DNA of 64,000 nt from Burkholderia sp. Ac-20365 (GCF_017104715.1 NZ_JAAGPI010000025.1:78584-142583), one strand, 5' to 3'; positions 44,692-53,400 are shown, numbered from the stretch's first letter. Made by a program: numbers and translations. The notes: generated by a model not told the origin, from the letters alone.

Positions 44692-45029
44692 GAAGGGTCC
44701 TCCCTGGTTTGAATGACGGGCATGCAGGCGCCGCGCTCGAAGTGCGCGGCTGCGTGCACGAAAGATTTACGTCCTCTTTGTAATTATCAGGCGCTGCGAG
44801 CATGTACACACGCTAATTAAATGGGAAATGCGCGGGAAATGCGGGGGAAATGCGCGGCGGCGCAGCACGCGCGGGCCGCACAGCGAGCGGCGGCGCGGCT
44901 TTGCGGGGCACATTGCTTGCTCGAATGGTGGGCGGTCGCAACGCGGTTTAGCAGGTTTTCGCGGGCTTTCGTCGTTGCGGCGGCATTCAGTCCCGGCGAA
45001 ACGGGATCTGCAACGCAGACGGAGGAACC
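44692..45029. other. intergenic region with an 11-bp tandem repeat
   Basis: No gene is supported. The notable content is three tandem 11-mers (gggaaatgcgc, gggaaatgcgg, gggaaatgcgc) at 44823-44855, in front of the tiny lipoprotein gene. The rest is GC-rich with no clear promoter consensus. Confidence 0.5.
44823..44855 (+). repeat. 11-bp direct repeat, three units
   Basis: Three head-to-tail copies of gggaaatgcgS, with only the last base varying (c, g, c), sit about 175 bases before the lipoprotein gene. Direct repeats one helical turn apart could be a cooperative protein-binding site, or simple slippage. Confidence 0.6.
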
Positions 45030-45215
45030 ATGATGAAGATCAGCCTGAAAAAGGCATTGCTGGCGCTGGCGGTCGTATCGATGTCACTCGGCGCGGCAGG
45101 CTGCAAGAAGGCGGACAACAGCACCGATACGGCAGCGGGCGCCAGCGCGCCTGCCGCGACAGACAGCGCGATGGGCGCGAGCGGCGCGGCGGCTGCATCG
45201 GGCGCGAGCCAGTAA
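45030..45215 (+). CDS. small lipoprotein-like protein (61 aa)
   Basis: The 61-residue protein begins MMKISLKKALLALAVVSMSLGAAGCKKADN: a signal peptide with lipobox GAAGC, so a lipidated Cys25 is expected. The mature part is short and low-complexity, rich in Ala, Ser, Gly and Thr. GGAGG precedes the double ATG. Such tiny lipoproteins are frequent in Burkholderia; no function is known. It is convergent with the topoisomerase gene and ends 47 bases before that gene's end. Confidence 0.75.
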   Translation: MMKISLKKALLALAVVSMSLGAAGCKKADNSTDTAAGASAPAATDSAMGASGAAAASGASQ

Positions 45216-45262
45216 GACGAGGGCTGCAGTTGCGGCGACTGGAGCGCGCCGAGCAGGCATGT

Positions 45263-46453
45263 CTACGCGGATGCGCGGCCCTTGCGCGCATTCGCCTCCT
45301 TGCGAAGCATGCTCGACTTCTCAAGCAATGTTGCGAGCCGCGCATTTTGCACATCCGCTGTCTTGCCGCCTTTACGTGTGTCCCGATTCGCCAGCCGTAA
45401 GCGCTTTTCGACCTGGGCAAGCAGCGCTGCAAACGCAGCTTCGTCGACCTTCATATGCCGCTTCGTCCGTTGCGGCAGTAGAGCCTGCAATTCGCCCGCT
45501 TCGAAAGCCGCGATCACTTCCGGGTGGATATAGCAGCGCCTGCAAACAGCAGGCGTATTGCGCAGCAGCGTCGCCACTTCCTTTACTGTGGCGACAACGT
45601 GACGCCGCGCGTCCGCGGCGCTTTCGAACACCAGTTGGCGCAGCGCGGCCATCGCGTAAACACTGCCCGCCCACGTCCGATAATCTTTCGCCGAAAAGTC
45701 GGCGCTGCTCGCGTCGCGCAGGTACTCGTTGATATCGGCGGAGCCTATCGTATGGCGCGCGCCGTCTTCGTCGATGTACTGGAACAGGTCGTGACCCGGC
45801 AACTCGGCGCACAGTCGCACGATGCGCTTCACGCGCGGGTTATCGACAGTCACGTCGTGCTCGATGCCGCTCTTGCCGGCAAAGCGGAAGCGCACTTCGC
45901 CCGCGCGGATGCTGACGTGCTTCTTGCGCAAAGTGGTGAGCCCATACGACTGGTTGTCGCGCGCATATTCGACGCTGCCGATGCGGATCAGCGTCGTATC
46001 GAGCAGATGCACGACAGCGGCAATTACCTTTTCGCGTGGCATGCCGTCGCGCGCCAGATCGCGCGCGACGCGTGCGCGGATTGTTGGCAGCGCGCGGCCG
46101 AATGCGGCCATGCGGCCGAACTTGTCGGCGTCGCGGGTTTCGCGCCATTGAGGATGGTAACGGTATTGCTTGCGGCCGCGCGCGTCGCGACCCGTGGCCT
46201 GGATATGACCGCGCGGGTCGGGGCAGATCCACACGTCGGTGTAGGCGGGCGGAATCGCGAGCGCGTTGATGCGCGTGATGTGCGCTTCATCGGCGATGCG
46301 CTTGCCGTCGAGATCGAAGTAGGCGAACACGCTGCGCAGCTTTTTTCGAGTGAAACCGGGACGCGTATCGTCCGCGTGCCGCAGTCCTGGCGGCATCACA
46401 GTGGAGAAGCCTTTGGCGATTGCATCGATCGTGCTGCGTGTCATCGTTTTCAT
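45263..46453 (-). CDS. DNA topoisomerase IB (poxvirus/eukaryote type)
   Basis: The 396-residue protein matches bacterial type IB topoisomerases. The N-terminal domain includes FDLDGKRIADEAHITRINALAIPPAYTDVWICP. The catalytic domain contains NQSYGLTTLRKKHV, RFAGKSGIEHD, FSAKDYRTWAGS and the nucleophilic tyrosine Y308 in CRRCYIHPEV. These enzymes nick one strand and relax supercoils without ATP. The start at 46453 is chosen for a weak ggaag SD and family length; the upstream frame has unrelated sequence. Confidence 0.9.
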   Translation of the reverse strand: MKTMTRSTIDAIAKGFSTVMPPGLRHADDTRPGFTRKKLRSVFAYFDLDGKRIADEAHITRINALAIPPAYTDVWICPDPRGHIQATGRDARGRKQYRYHPQWRETRDADKFGRMAAFGRALPTIRARVARDLARDGMPREKVIAAVVHLLDTTLIRIGSVEYARDNQSYGLTTLRKKHVSIRAGEVRFRFAGKSGIEHDVTVDNPRVKRIVRLCAELPGHDLFQYIDEDGARHTIGSADINEYLRDASSADFSAKDYRTWAGSVYAMAALRQLVFESAADARRHVVATVKEVATLLRNTPAVCRRCYIHPEVIAAFEAGELQALLPQRTKRHMKVDEAAFAALLAQVEKRLRLANRDTRKGGKTADVQNARLATLLEKSSMLRKEANARKGRASA

Positions 46454-46610
46454 TTCGAGCTTCCGGTTCTTTTTCACGGCGCGGTGTCTCGTGCCGCTAC
46501 CTGATTCGCGTTGCGCAATAGCAATGCCTGGATCGCAAAGGCTTCTATTGCATTGGGCATCCAACTTGCTCTTCCTGTCGATGAAACGGAAAAGCGAACA
46601 GAGGACGCAC

Positions 46611-46742
46611 ATGGCTCACGCGTGGAACGGATGCAAGGATGCGCAACTCGATGCGCGATTCAAGAGAGCGGCAACGCGGGCGCTCCCGATCATTCGTCAT
46701 CATCTCGCGATGGCGCAGCAACTCGCCAGGGCTTCGTCATGA
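46611..46742 (+). CDS. 42-aa frame resembling the C-terminus of DUF4142 proteins
   Basis: A short frame with GAGG before its ATG encodes about 42 residues. The part DARFKRAATRALPIIRHHLAMAQQLARA looks like the terminal helix of DUF4142 (ferritin-like, often secreted) proteins, which end in a similar LP-x-HL-x-x-A pattern. The rest of that family is absent, so this may be a remnant. Its stop overlaps an ATG of the following frame as ATGA. Confidence that it is expressed is low. Confidence 0.35.
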   Translation: MAHAWNGCKDAQLDARFKRAATRALPIIRHHLAMAQQLARASS

Positions 46743-46792
46743 ACGGAATCATCAAGGTATTCATGCCGCGTGCGGCGTACGAGGACTCTCTC

Positions 46793-47095
46793 ATGCACAT
46801 CACATTCACCGACGATGCCCCCGTGTTCGATGGGTCGAGCCTGACTGTGCACTTCAATGCGCGCGTCGACGGCGAGCCGGTCGGATGCTCGATTTCAGCA
46901 GAGGCGCTGGAGGATCACTTCGGCGCGGACTCGCCACTCGAAGACGCACTGATCGGCGCATTCGAGCGCGGCCGCGCGCGCATCCGTTCAGTCTGCGCGG
47001 AAGCGCTCGATCAGAACGGCGGCGAAAGCGTGATCCTGCACAGCGGGCTGTTTCGCGTCGAAGGGATGGAGCCGGAGCGAAAGCTCAAGACGTAA
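46793..47095 (+). CDS. DUF1488-family protein
   Basis: The 100-residue protein begins MHITFTDDAPVFDGSSLTVHF, close to the usual start of DUF1488 proteins, and contains ISAEALEDHFGADSP, the family core. Function is unknown; members are small cytosolic proteins, often duplicated in Burkholderia. The start at 46793 is chosen for GAGG eight bases upstream and family length. An ATG at 46739, overlapping the preceding stop as ATGA, would add 18 residues and cannot be excluded. Confidence 0.8.
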   Translation: MHITFTDDAPVFDGSSLTVHFNARVDGEPVGCSISAEALEDHFGADSPLEDALIGAFERGRARIRSVCAEALDQNGGESVILHSGLFRVEGMEPERKLKT

Positions 47096-47107
47096 AGCGA
47101 GGCGCGT

Positions 47108-47147
47108 AAAAAAGACGGCTGCCACACATCCGATGTGCAGCAGCCGT
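47108..47147 (-). terminator. intrinsic terminator of the 93-aa secreted-protein gene (minus strand)
   Basis: On the minus strand acggctgc...cacatc pairs with gatgtg...gcagccgt, an interrupted 14-bp stem spanning 47115-47147, followed by six T (47108-47113). It lies 13 bases beyond the stop at 47160. On the plus strand no T-run follows, so it serves mainly the minus strand. Confidence 0.75.
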
Positions 47148-47159
47148 GCGCCAAACCGG

Positions 47160-47441
47160 TCATACCCAGAGCTTTGCTGCGTGTGATGTGTTGTCGTTGC
47201 GGTTGATCGTGCGATCGCTGTCGTCAACGGGCTTGCGCTCGCTGCGTGTTTCGCACGCCGCGCGCAACATGCCCGTCGCGGCGGTATCGCAGGTTTGCAC
47301 GCCTGCGGTCTGTTGATCCGCTCGTGTTTGCGCAGACGCGTTCGCCTGCCCGGCAGGCAGCGTATGTTCGCGAATCTGCGCAACGACGGCCGATGTAGCG
47401 ATGGCCACGAACAGCAGGCATTCCGCTCTTCTGATCTTCAT
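47160..47441 (-). CDS. small secreted hypothetical protein (93 aa)
   Basis: The 93-residue protein has a signal-peptide-like start (MKIRRAECLLFVAIATSAVVAQ) and a polar, Thr/Ala/Gln-rich remainder with a Cys pair (TCDTAATGMLRAACET) that could form a disulfide. GGGAGA precedes the ATG, and a good intrinsic terminator follows the stop, which supports it as a real transcription unit. I recognise no family. Confidence 0.6.
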   Translation of the reverse strand: MKIRRAECLLFVAIATSAVVAQIREHTLPAGQANASAQTRADQQTAGVQTCDTAATGMLRAACETRSERKPVDDSDRTINRNDNTSHAAKLWV

Positions 47442-47712
47442 CGTGATGTTCTCCCTTGTCGATTCCGGCCCGCGTCATGTATTGGCTTCGCACGGGTCCA
47501 GATATAAGGTCAGCAATATCCGTGCCGTTTTGTGCGATCCACGCGCGGCGGTGCTTTCAGGCACGCAACGGCCGGCGCGCACACCAGATAGCTGGAAGCG
47601 ATTACCCACGTTCTGGCAAAGATGACACGCAGATCCAGCGCGACGCGAGTCCGCTACCAGGCATGACGGCTGCACGAAAGCAGCATCGAGTCACCGACGA
47701 AAGGAGCGACCT

Positions 47713-48165
47713 ATGACGACCAATGTCAATGCCGTGCTCAACGATCTGATCGAGACATCGAAGGACGGCGAGCGCGGCTTCATGAAGGCTGCCGAGGACG
47801 CGCAGCATGCGGGTGTCAGGGAAGTGCTGCTGGATAGCGCGGCTCGCTGCACGCAAGGCGCGCGCGAGTTGCAGGATCTCGTGCTGAAACTGGGCGGCAA
47901 GCCGGAAAGCGGCGGCAGCGTGGCGGGCGCGCTGCATCGCGGCTGGCTCGATGTGAAGTCGGCGGTCGGCAGGCGCGGCGATCACGCGGTTCTCGCCGAC
48001 TGTGAGAAGGCTGAGGACGCGGCGAAAAACCGCTTTCACGACGCGCTCGAAAAGGATCTGCCCGCCGATGTGCGCGCCGTGGTCGAGCGTTTATATCAAG
48101 GCGTGCTGCAAAATCACGATCGCATTCGCGCCTTGCGCGATCAGTACGCGGCGATGAAAACCTGA
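47713..48165 (+). CDS. PA2169-family four-helix-bundle protein (DUF2383)
   Basis: The 150-residue all-helical protein matches the PA2169/DUF2383 ferritin-like family: VLNDLIETSKDGERGFMKAAEDAQ at the start, then ARCTQGARELQDLVLKLGGKPESGGSVAGALHRGWLDVKSAVG. The family is common in biofilm and anoxic stress regulons; no metal-binding activity has been shown as far as I know. A gaaaggagcgacct SD precedes the ATG. A terminator follows. Confidence 0.88.
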   Translation: MTTNVNAVLNDLIETSKDGERGFMKAAEDAQHAGVREVLLDSAARCTQGARELQDLVLKLGGKPESGGSVAGALHRGWLDVKSAVGRRGDHAVLADCEKAEDAAKNRFHDALEKDLPADVRAVVERLYQGVLQNHDRIRALRDQYAAMKT

Positions 48166-48208
48166 ACGCTTCGGGCACAAGTGCTGAACGCTTTGCGCAC
48201 AAACGAAC

Positions 48209-48240
48209 AGGCCGCCCACAAGGGGCGGCCTCTTTCATTT
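48209..48240 (+). terminator. rho-independent terminator after the PA2169-family gene
   Basis: aggccgccc (48209-48217) pairs with gggcggcct (48223-48231), with a five-base loop and the T-rich tail ctttcattt. Confidence 0.8.
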
Positions 48241-48278
48241 CAGAGCGAGCGCGCCGCTGATCCGGACGCGCCGGTCGC

Positions 48279-48617
48279 TCAGTCTGCTGCGATCTTCAGA
48301 TGGTTCTTCACACCCTTGACGCCGGAGACGTTTTGCACGACGTCCTGCGCGGCCGTCTTGTCTTCAGCCGACGGCACCGAGCCCGACAGCCAGACAATGC
48401 CCTTGCGGGTCTTCACGTGAATGTGGGTGGACTTCACGTTCTTCGCGCCGAGCAGCTCGGCCTTGACCTTGGTCGTCACCGTGCCGTCGTCGATATGCTG
48501 GCCTACCGATTCCGACGTGGCGGGCGGTGCCGACGCCGTGGTTTGCGCCGTTGCGTTCAGAGCGAATGCAACACATGCGATGCTGCCTGCGGCCTTGAGG
48601 AACTGGATAGTTTTCAT
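48279..48617 (-). CDS. BON-domain periplasmic protein
   Basis: The 112-residue protein has a signal peptide (MKTIQFLKAAGSIACVAFALNATAQT) and one BON domain (DDGTVTTKVKAELLGAKNVKSTHIHVKTRKGIVWLSGSVPSAED...). BON proteins such as OsmY bind membranes or lipids and are usually induced by osmotic or envelope stress. GAAGGAGA precedes the ATG. It is convergent with the PA2169-like gene. Confidence 0.9.
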   Translation of the reverse strand: MKTIQFLKAAGSIACVAFALNATAQTTASAPPATSESVGQHIDDGTVTTKVKAELLGAKNVKSTHIHVKTRKGIVWLSGSVPSAEDKTAAQDVVQNVSGVKGVKNHLKIAAD

Positions 48618-49048
48618 GGTTTCTCCTTCTCGGTTGATGATCAGGGTTGCGGTCCTGTTGTCCGTGCGATCGATCGCGGCACGATGCCGCTGATGACCTC
48701 ACCAAAGACCACTGCCGCCGCGGTTCCGTCTGGTCCGTCGCCGACACGGGAGGCGCAGCGCTTTCGATCCTGGTGAAGAAAGGCGCGTCCCTGCAAAGCC
48801 TTCAGCAAGGCTTGTGCCCGTCGCGAGCGGCGAGTCATCGCCGGATCGCACATAAAGAGGTGCGCGCAACCATGCCGGATGATTCGGTTCGAATTTCAGA
48901 GCGTTTGTAAAATCCGCGTGCCGAACAGGCATGCCGTGTGCGCACGAAGAGACCAAAGGCGAATCAAAACAGACAGTTGCGCAAGGTGGTACGACAGTTG
49001 CATATCCATCGTGCAAATGCTCGTTGAACACTGACAGGAAACGTCTGT
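48618..49048. other. intergenic region upstream of rpoN
   Basis: No gene is supported, although open frames exist in several phases. The rpoN-proximal end carries the sigma-54 promoter at 48987-49002 and the SD acaggaaacg. Nothing else recognisable was seen. Confidence 0.5.
48987..49002 (+). promoter_or_regulatory. sigma-54 (-24/-12) promoter of rpoN
   Basis: The sequence tggtacgacagttgca fits the sigma-54 consensus TGG-Y-A-C-G, four bases, TTGC-A/T, with TGG at -24 and TTGC at -12 and exact spacing. The rpoN start is 47 bases downstream, so transcription would begin at about 49013. This suggests that RpoN drives its own gene, as is known for rpoN2 genes of some rhizobia. Confidence 0.75.
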
Positions 49049-50545
49049 ATGCCGCCTACAATCGAACTACGCGCGAAGCAAACTTTTGCGCTCACACCGC
49101 GTCTGCAGCAGTCCGTGCGTCTGCTTCAACTGTCGTCGCTGGAGTTTCAGCAGGAACTGCGCAACGCACTCGACACCAATCCTTTCCTCGAATACGACCC
49201 GTCCGCTTCCGAAGATCTGTCCGCAGGCAAGACGGCCGACGGCACGGGCGCCGATGGCGAGACGCTGCCTGCCGCGCAGCGCGACACCGCGCTGGAGGGC
49301 TCGTCGTCCGAGCCGGTGGCAGAGAGCGCCGCATCGTCGGACGACGGCGGCGACTATTCCGGCGATACGGGCGGCGACTATTCGGGCGACGCATACGGCC
49401 GCGGCGCATCGCGCTACAACGGCGACTCCGAAGCCTCCGACCCGACTGAATGGGCGCGCTCGCAACCGACCTTGCACGAACAGCTGCACGATGCGTTGCG
49501 CCTTTATCGCCTCGACGACCGCGACCGCGAAGTCGCGCGCCTCGTGATCGAAGCGCTCGATGACGACGGCTATCTGCGTCAGGATCTCGCCGATCTCACC
49601 GACATCGTCGATATCGAACCTGAGTTGACGGAAGACGAGTTGCTGGTCGCGTTGCGCCTCGTGCAGACGCTCGACCGGCCCGGTCTCGCGGCGCGTTCGC
49701 TATCCGAATGCCTGTCGTTGCAGATCGACGCATTGCCCGCCGATACGCCGGGACGCGATGTCGCGAAGCAGGTGGTCGAGCATCATCTCGATCGGCTTGC
49801 GCGCCGCGAGCATGCCGAATTGCAAAAGCAGATTGGCTGCGATGCCGAGGAGTTGCGCATTGCCTGCGCGCTCGTGCGCAAGCTCGATCCGAAGCCCGGC
49901 AATTCATATGGCCGTGCCGACGACAACTACATCGTGCCGGATGTGATCGTGCGCAGTGTGCGCAACAAGTGGGTCGTCACGGTGAATCCCGCCGTGCTGC
50001 CGCGTGCGCGCATTCACCGGATGTACGCGGAACTGTTTGCTCAGTCGGCAGGCGCGAGCCGCTCGCCGCTTGCGCAACAGTTGCAGGAAGCGCGCTGGCT
50101 GATCCGCAATGCGCAGCAGCGCTTCGAGACGATCCAGCGCGTGGCGGAGTGTATCGTCGCGCATCAGAAGCCGTTCTTCCAGTACGGCGAGATTGCACTG
50201 AAGCCGCTCGTGTTGCGTGATGTCGCTGAAGAACTCGGGCTGCACGAATCGACGATCTCGCGTGCAACGGGCAACAAGTACATGGCAACGCCGCGCGGCA
50301 TTTTCGAGTTCAAGCATTTCTTCCCGCGCGAGCTGGGCACGGAAAGCGGTGGCACCTGTTCGGCAGCGGCCGTGCGCGCGCTGTTGAAGGAAATGATCGC
50401 CGCGGAAAACACGCGCGATCCGCTATCCGATGTCGCGCTTGCCAAGATGCTCGCGGATCAGGGCGTGCTGGTCGCGCGCCGTACGGTGGCGAAGTACCGG
50501 CATCTGATGAAGGTGCCGCCTGCGGAGTTGCGTCGGCAGATCTAG
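49049..50545 (+). CDS. rpoN: RNA polymerase sigma-54 factor RpoN, probable second copy
   Basis: The 498-residue protein is a full sigma-54. Region I is the Gln/Leu-rich LRAKQTFALTPRLQQSVRLLQLSSLEFQQEL, ending in the ENPFLE-type block NPFLEYDP. An acidic, low-complexity region II (about residues 55-135) is unusually rich in Ser, Gly and Asp. The core-binding domain and HTH follow, and the RpoN box ARRTVAKYR is at 476-484. It lacks the lptB and hpf neighbours of the usual betaproteobacterial rpoN, so it is likely a paralogue. Confidence 0.95.
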   Translation: MPPTIELRAKQTFALTPRLQQSVRLLQLSSLEFQQELRNALDTNPFLEYDPSASEDLSAGKTADGTGADGETLPAAQRDTALEGSSSEPVAESAASSDDGGDYSGDTGGDYSGDAYGRGASRYNGDSEASDPTEWARSQPTLHEQLHDALRLYRLDDRDREVARLVIEALDDDGYLRQDLADLTDIVDIEPELTEDELLVALRLVQTLDRPGLAARSLSECLSLQIDALPADTPGRDVAKQVVEHHLDRLARREHAELQKQIGCDAEELRIACALVRKLDPKPGNSYGRADDNYIVPDVIVRSVRNKWVVTVNPAVLPRARIHRMYAELFAQSAGASRSPLAQQLQEARWLIRNAQQRFETIQRVAECIVAHQKPFFQYGEIALKPLVLRDVAEELGLHESTISRATGNKYMATPRGIFEFKHFFPRELGTESGGTCSAAAVRALLKEMIAAENTRDPLSDVALAKMLADQGVLVARRTVAKYRHLMKVPPAELRRQI

Positions 50546-50587
50546 TTTTGATGCGCGCTTTCCGCGTGCTTTCCACGTGATTGATGC

Positions 50588-50624
50588 AACGGCCGCTTCT
50601 GCAACGAAGCGGCCGTTCTGTTTT
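50588..50624 (+). terminator. rho-independent terminator after rpoN
   Basis: aacggccgctt (50588-50598) pairs with aagcggccgtt (50607-50617), an 11-bp perfect stem with an eight-base loop, followed by ctgtttt. It lies 42 bases after the stop. Confidence 0.85.
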
Positions 50625-50647
50625 CAGCAGGCAGGAAGCGTAAAGCG

Positions 50648-51823
50648 CTACATGCCGACGCTCGTCCCGCCGCTCGAACTGCTTCCCGTGCTGGAGCCCG
50701 AACTCGTGCCGGAACCTGACGTAGCCGGATTCAGGTCGATTCGTCCATAGACGCCGTCGGCTTCGTCGTTCGGGCCTGCCGCGAAGAACAGCGTGGTCGA
50801 TGGCTGGTTGCTCAGGTTGTTGCCGAACGCGAGGCCCCACAGGCCGGGCTGGACGATCGTGCTGCCATTCGACGCCTTCAGCGGTCCAAGCGATTTGCCG
50901 CTCGATGCATCGAACGCGTTGATCGTGCCGTCGCCAAAGTTGCCGATCAGAATGTTGCCGCTGAACGTGCCGAAGTTGCTCGGCGCCTGCGCGATACCCC
51001 ATGGCGCATTCAACGGCGCGCCCGTCGCGAAGTGCTGCTTGAGGTTGCCAGCGGTATCGAACACATCGACCATGCCGAGTCCTGCGCCCGCGACGTCGTC
51101 GTGCCTGTCAGCGTCCTGCTTCGCGTAGGTCACGAACAGATTCGAGCCGATCAGCTGGATGCCGAACGGCGCGAAGCCGGCGGGAATCGCGGGGTCCGTG
51201 AAGCCGCCCGGCATGGTGACCTTTACGAAGTTCGTATTGAACACATCGATCTTGCTGTTATGAAAATCCGTAGCGTAGAGAAAGTTGTTGCCGTTGTTCG
51301 CGGCGAGCGCGAGACCCTTGTAGACGGCGCCGCCTGCTGCATCGTCGTACATCGTGAATGCGTTGGTCGGGCCGACGGCGGGCGCCCATGCGGTAATCGT
51401 GCCGCCTTCGCCCGCGAAGATGAAAGCCGCCACGCCTGTCTTGCCGTTCTGCGTGACGGTAAAGCTCTGCGTGCCGTTGAACACAATACCCGTGGGCGCC
51501 GCTGCGCCATTCGTGCCGGCCGGTATCGTGACCACCAGCGATTGCGGCGCGCCGTTGCCGTCATAGAGCGTGGCGAGGTTGGTCGCGTTGTCGGCGACCC
51601 AGACGAAGCCCTTCGGATTGAACGCGACGCCCCACGCGTTCTTCAGGTTGGGATCGGTATGCGGCGCGGCGACGGCGCCATCGGAGACGAGCGCCGCGGC
51701 TGTGAACGTCGACTGCGCGGGCGGTCCCATATTGCTCGACCCTGAACCGCCGCCGCATGAAACCAGCGTCGCCAGAGCCGCGCCGCAGGCTGCGATGCTG
51801 AATACCGCCAGTAGAGACTTCAT
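50648..51823 (-). CDS. TIGR03118-family exported protein
   Basis: The 391-residue protein has a signal peptide with a lipobox-like Cys (ALATLVSCGGGSGSS). A beta-propeller-type body follows (NLKNAWGVAFNPKGFVWVADNATNLATLYDGNG, then PTGIVFNGT and DFHNSKIDVFN repeats). This matches the TIGR03118 family of unknown function. The C-terminus is a Ser/Gly/Thr linker ending GGTSVGM, suggesting loss of a following anchor or a flexible tail. AAGGAG precedes the ATG. It is monocistronic. Confidence 0.88.
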   Translation of the reverse strand: MKSLLAVFSIAACGAALATLVSCGGGSGSSNMGPPAQSTFTAAALVSDGAVAAPHTDPNLKNAWGVAFNPKGFVWVADNATNLATLYDGNGAPQSLVVTIPAGTNGAAAPTGIVFNGTQSFTVTQNGKTGVAAFIFAGEGGTITAWAPAVGPTNAFTMYDDAAGGAVYKGLALAANNGNNFLYATDFHNSKIDVFNTNFVKVTMPGGFTDPAIPAGFAPFGIQLIGSNLFVTYAKQDADRHDDVAGAGLGMVDVFDTAGNLKQHFATGAPLNAPWGIAQAPSNFGTFSGNILIGNFGDGTINAFDASSGKSLGPLKASNGSTIVQPGLWGLAFGNNLSNQPSTTLFFAAGPNDEADGVYGRIDLNPATSGSGTSSGSSTGSSSSGGTSVGM

Positions 51824-52012
51824 GACCGCACTCCTTGCCTGATCGAAAGGTCGTGACGGTCATTGAACGCGACGCGGGCGGATTTTATTCCTTCATTTGC
51901 GGGATATCTTCGGTTTTGCAGGGGCGTGAAGCGCGTGCAACGAATGCGAATGCAGAGATATTCCGTTCTTCTGAATAAATATCCGTGGATGTTTTGTATC
52001 TGTTTGATGCAG

Positions 52013-53146
52013 CTACTTTTCTCGTGAGCGCAACGGAAAGATAACCATGGCTGCCACCAGGCCCAGCGCGCCGCCAATCAATGTTTCCCATGCGCGCGCA
52101 GTGAGAAACGGAATCGAGTGTATGCCGTTCACCGCGAGCGTGACGATCAGCGTGAACGCAAACGCGCCGCACGCGATGTCATAGCGCTCGGGCAGCGCCA
52201 TCGAATAGACGATCATCGCGAGCGCCGCGGCGAGCCAGATCAGCAGCGGCGCATGTTCGGCGACGGGCAGACAGATCAGGCCGAGCGGCACACCGATAAG
52301 CGTCCCGATGATCCGCCGTCGCACGCGTTGCACCGTGCCTGTCGCCGAGCCTGCGACGACGTACGTACAGGCCGTGATCGCCCATACCGATTCCGGGAGG
52401 TTCAGCCACGCGTTCAATGCGACCACGACAAGCGCGCCGCTCGCGGCCTGCAGACCCATCACGAATTCGGGCGAAGGTCTTCCGGGCACGGCTTCGGGGC
52501 CGGGCGACAACGCGGCAACGAGCGCGGGCCGTTCGGCGGGGCCGCTCAACAGGCGCGGCACGATCGACGCGAGCATCGCGATCAGTCCCGCAATCGCGAT
52601 GGCGGGCAGATCGCCGGGGACGAGGTTCGCGCCGTAGGCCAGCAGTTGCCCGATGTAGATCTGCGAGCCGAGCCCGCCGCCCGTCACGCCGAAGCGCTTC
52701 AGGAAGCCCACGAGAAACGCACCCGTGACCAGCACGAGTTCGGGGCCAGCGTGCCCTAAAGCGAGCAAAGGCTGCGCAGCGCATACATACATTGCCGCGC
52801 CGAGCGCGGCCGCGACGCACAGCATCGCGAGATCGCGGCTCGATTCGGGCCGCGTCGTGCGCGCCTCCGACACGCTTGCCCACAGCGCGAAGTTGGCCGC
52901 GAGCAGGCCAACCGACACGTTGTGCGGCAAACCGTGCGTGACGTCCTGCAAGGTGCCGAGCGCCGATGCGAGGCCGTATGCCGTCACGAGCCGCAAGCCC
53001 TTGATACGTCGGTGCGTGCCGGGATCGACGCGCGCGAGCCACGCGGCGAACGCAGCAAACACGGCAAGCGGGGGCGCGGCGCTCGTGCCGCGACCTGGCG
53101 TGTCGGCGGAGGAATCGCGGTTGGCGGGATCGGGGGACGGTTTCAT
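52013..53146 (-). CDS. FUSC-family inner-membrane protein
   Basis: The 377-residue protein has an N-terminal disordered stretch, then about ten hydrophobic helices grouped as two FUSC/AaeB-like halves. The helix VWAITACTYVVAGSATGTVQRVRRRIIGTLIGVPLG contains the conserved RxxGTxxG block. FUSC proteins such as AaeB take part in efflux of aromatic acids, usually with partner subunits; none are adjacent here. The next gene upstream is a divergent MFS pump. Substrate unknown. Confidence 0.85.
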   Translation of the reverse strand: MKPSPDPANRDSSADTPGRGTSAAPPLAVFAAFAAWLARVDPGTHRRIKGLRLVTAYGLASALGTLQDVTHGLPHNVSVGLLAANFALWASVSEARTTRPESSRDLAMLCVAAALGAAMYVCAAQPLLALGHAGPELVLVTGAFLVGFLKRFGVTGGGLGSQIYIGQLLAYGANLVPGDLPAIAIAGLIAMLASIVPRLLSGPAERPALVAALSPGPEAVPGRPSPEFVMGLQAASGALVVVALNAWLNLPESVWAITACTYVVAGSATGTVQRVRRRIIGTLIGVPLGLICLPVAEHAPLLIWLAAALAMIVYSMALPERYDIACGAFAFTLIVTLAVNGIHSIPFLTARAWETLIGGALGLVAAMVIFPLRSREK

Positions 53147-53400
53147 GGCGCGTGTCGTGGCAGGAAGGCACGTGTCGATGGATGGGCGGCGGGAATGCCG
53201 CAGCGGCTACCAAAGTATAGGAAGTATTGCCGCATGGGCGGTCAAGCCTCCTGAAAGGTCTGTAAACGATGCATAAACGATCGGTAAAAGTTCTTCGGCC
53301 AACCTTGCTATTTTCAGACGCGCGTATCAATCTCGTAAGCATTACACGCCTGGTTGCCCGCCTGCGCATTCGCGCAGACAACCTTTGGGTGGAGCGCACG

